A stretch of 6,347 nucleotides of DNA, taken from the NCBI GenBank assembly GCA_028706895.1, contig JAQTVG010000062.1:1-6347 (forward strand). The letters run 5' to 3'. Origin of the DNA: Candidatus Omnitrophota bacterium (GTDB lineage: Bacteria > Omnitrophota > Gorgyraeia > Gygaellales > Profunditerraquicolaceae). Under the pieces are notes generated by a model, which saw only the letters and a list, made by a program, of their open reading frames with translations, was not told where the DNA came from and searched no databases. A program made the translations under genes and the position numbers. Positions 5,606 through 6,347 of this stretch are shown piece by piece; the first letter of the stretch is position 1, and every line of letters starts with the position of its first letter.

Positions 5606-5908
5606 ATGCCACAGACAGCGCAAGCTAACCCTTTGATGAATTTATTACCGCTCATTTTGATATTTGTGGTTTTTTATTTCCTTCTTATCCGCCCGCAAAA
5701 ATCAAAAGAGAAAGAACGCCTGAAGATGATCGCTAACCTGAGTAAAAACGACGAGGTAGTGACTTCCGGCGGCATCCATGGTACAATTGTAAATGTCAAA
5801 GATAAGACCGTGATTTTAAGAATAGACGAAAATGTAAAAATGGAGATTGAAAAGAGCGCCGTAGCCGTTATCAAAAAGACACAAAACGAAGCCGGCCAGA
5901 AAGCATAA
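5606..5908 (+). CDS. yajC: Preprotein translocase accessory subunit YajC
   Basis: YajC is a small inner-membrane protein that associates with SecD-SecF and SecYEG and is not essential in E. coli. The 100 residues show the family plan: a short N-terminal segment, one membrane helix (about 12-29, LLPLILIFVVFYFLLI), the signature RPQKSKEKER (29-38) just inside the membrane, and a cytoplasmic domain with LSKNDEVVTSGGIHGTIVNV (45-64), which matches the usual GDxVVTxGGIxGxI pattern. The tail is charged. It begins one base after rpsP and is followed after 4 bases by secD, the classic yajC-secD order, so the pair is confidently assigned by both sequence and position. Confidence 0.97.
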   Translation: MPQTAQANPLMNLLPLILIFVVFYFLLIRPQKSKEKERLKMIANLSKNDEVVTSGGIHGTIVNVKDKTVILRIDENVKMEIEKSAVAVIKKTQNEAGQKA

Positions 5909-5912
5909 CAAA

Positions 5913-6347
5913 ATGGAAAGAAAACTTATTTACAAGATAATTCTTGTCCTGGGAGTCCTGGGAATCTTTGTTTATTTCGCTTTTCCTTTAGATAAAAGGG
6001 TTAATTTAGGATTGGATTTAAGGGGAGGCATGCACCTATTGTTAAAGGTTGATACGAGCCATCTTTCCCGGGCGGCAAAAGAAGATGCGGCTGACCGGGC
6101 AATAGAGGTAATAAGGAACAGGATTGACCAGTTTGGCGTAAGAGAGACCTCTATACAAAAACAGGGGATAGATGAAGTTGTTGTGCAGTTACCCGGCGTT
6201 ACGGATAGAGGCAGGGCCATAGATATAATCGGTAAGACAGCGTTGCTTGAGTTTAAGCTTGTATCCAGTGACCCTGAGAAGTTAAGGCAGGCGTTATCCG
6301 GTGCGGTGCCTGATGGTTATGTGCTGGCATATTCGCAGGATGATAAT
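5913..6347 (+). CDS. secD: Protein translocase subunit SecD, N-terminal part (3' end outside window)
   Basis: SecD, with SecF, uses the proton motive force to help pull exported proteins across the inner membrane. The frame is open from ATG 5913 to the last base, giving 145 residues, roughly the first quarter to third of a typical SecD. Residues 5-25 are the first membrane helix, after the basic MERK start. LGLDLRGGMHLLL (32-44) is the hallmark following it, and the periplasmic P1 region starts with RNRIDQFGV (68-76), IQKQG, VVVQLPGV (89-96) and IGKTALLEFKLV (106-117). The start is four bases after the yajC stop; only a weak purine stretch (AGAAAG) precedes it. secF would be expected downstream. 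Confidence 0.97.
   Translation, partial: MERKLIYKIILVLGVLGIFVYFAFPLDKRVNLGLDLRGGMHLLLKVDTSHLSRAAKEDAADRAIEVIRNRIDQFGVRETSIQKQGIDEVVVQLPGVTDRGRAIDIIGKTALLEFKLVSSDPEKLRQALSGAVPDGYVLAYSQDDN

Overview
The window is 6.3 kb of tightly packed bacterial DNA. Every supported gene lies on the + strand, and the largest gap between genes is 29 bases. From base composition (roughly 40-45% GC outside hisB, by hand counts), frequent AGG/AGA and ATA codons, AGGAG-type ribosome binding sites, a lipobox lipoprotein and the SecD/YajC pair, I infer an uncultivated, probably diderm bacterium. The gene style resembles Candidatus Omnitrophota or a similar lineage, but that placement is a low-confidence guess from memory of such proteins, not something the sequence proves.

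Layout: 2-292 is the 3' end of hisD; 322-963 hisB; 964-1575 hisH; 1569-2288 hisA; 2303-2764 an unrelated lipoprotein with a coiled coil and a peptidoglycan-binding-like domain; 2766-3524 hisF; 3521-3853 hisI (no HisE fusion); 3856-5337 trpE; 5353-5604 rpsP; 5606-5908 yajC; and 5913 to the window end, the N-terminal part of secD. I see no terminator hairpin, tRNA, rRNA, riboswitch, CRISPR array or mobile element. Several junctions overlap or abut (TAG|ATG at hisB-hisH, a 7-base overlap at hisH-hisA, ATGA at hisF-hisI), so the run probably behaves as one transcription unit with translational coupling.

How the genes work together: HisI opens the ring of phosphoribosyl-AMP, HisA isomerises ProFAR to PRFAR, HisH-HisF makes imidazole-glycerol phosphate and AICAR, HisB dehydrates the former, and HisD performs the final oxidation to histidine. 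HisG, HisE, HisC and histidinol-phosphate phosphatase are not in the window. TrpE begins the tryptophan branch but has no TrpG beside it. The operon then runs into a ribosomal protein gene and Sec translocon accessory genes.

No new multi-gene system is evident. The points that stand out are hisB, which is AT-rich compared with its neighbours and lacks several residues normally conserved in the family (including one His of the second metal-binding HHxxE motif), and the envelope lipoprotein lodged between hisA and hisF.
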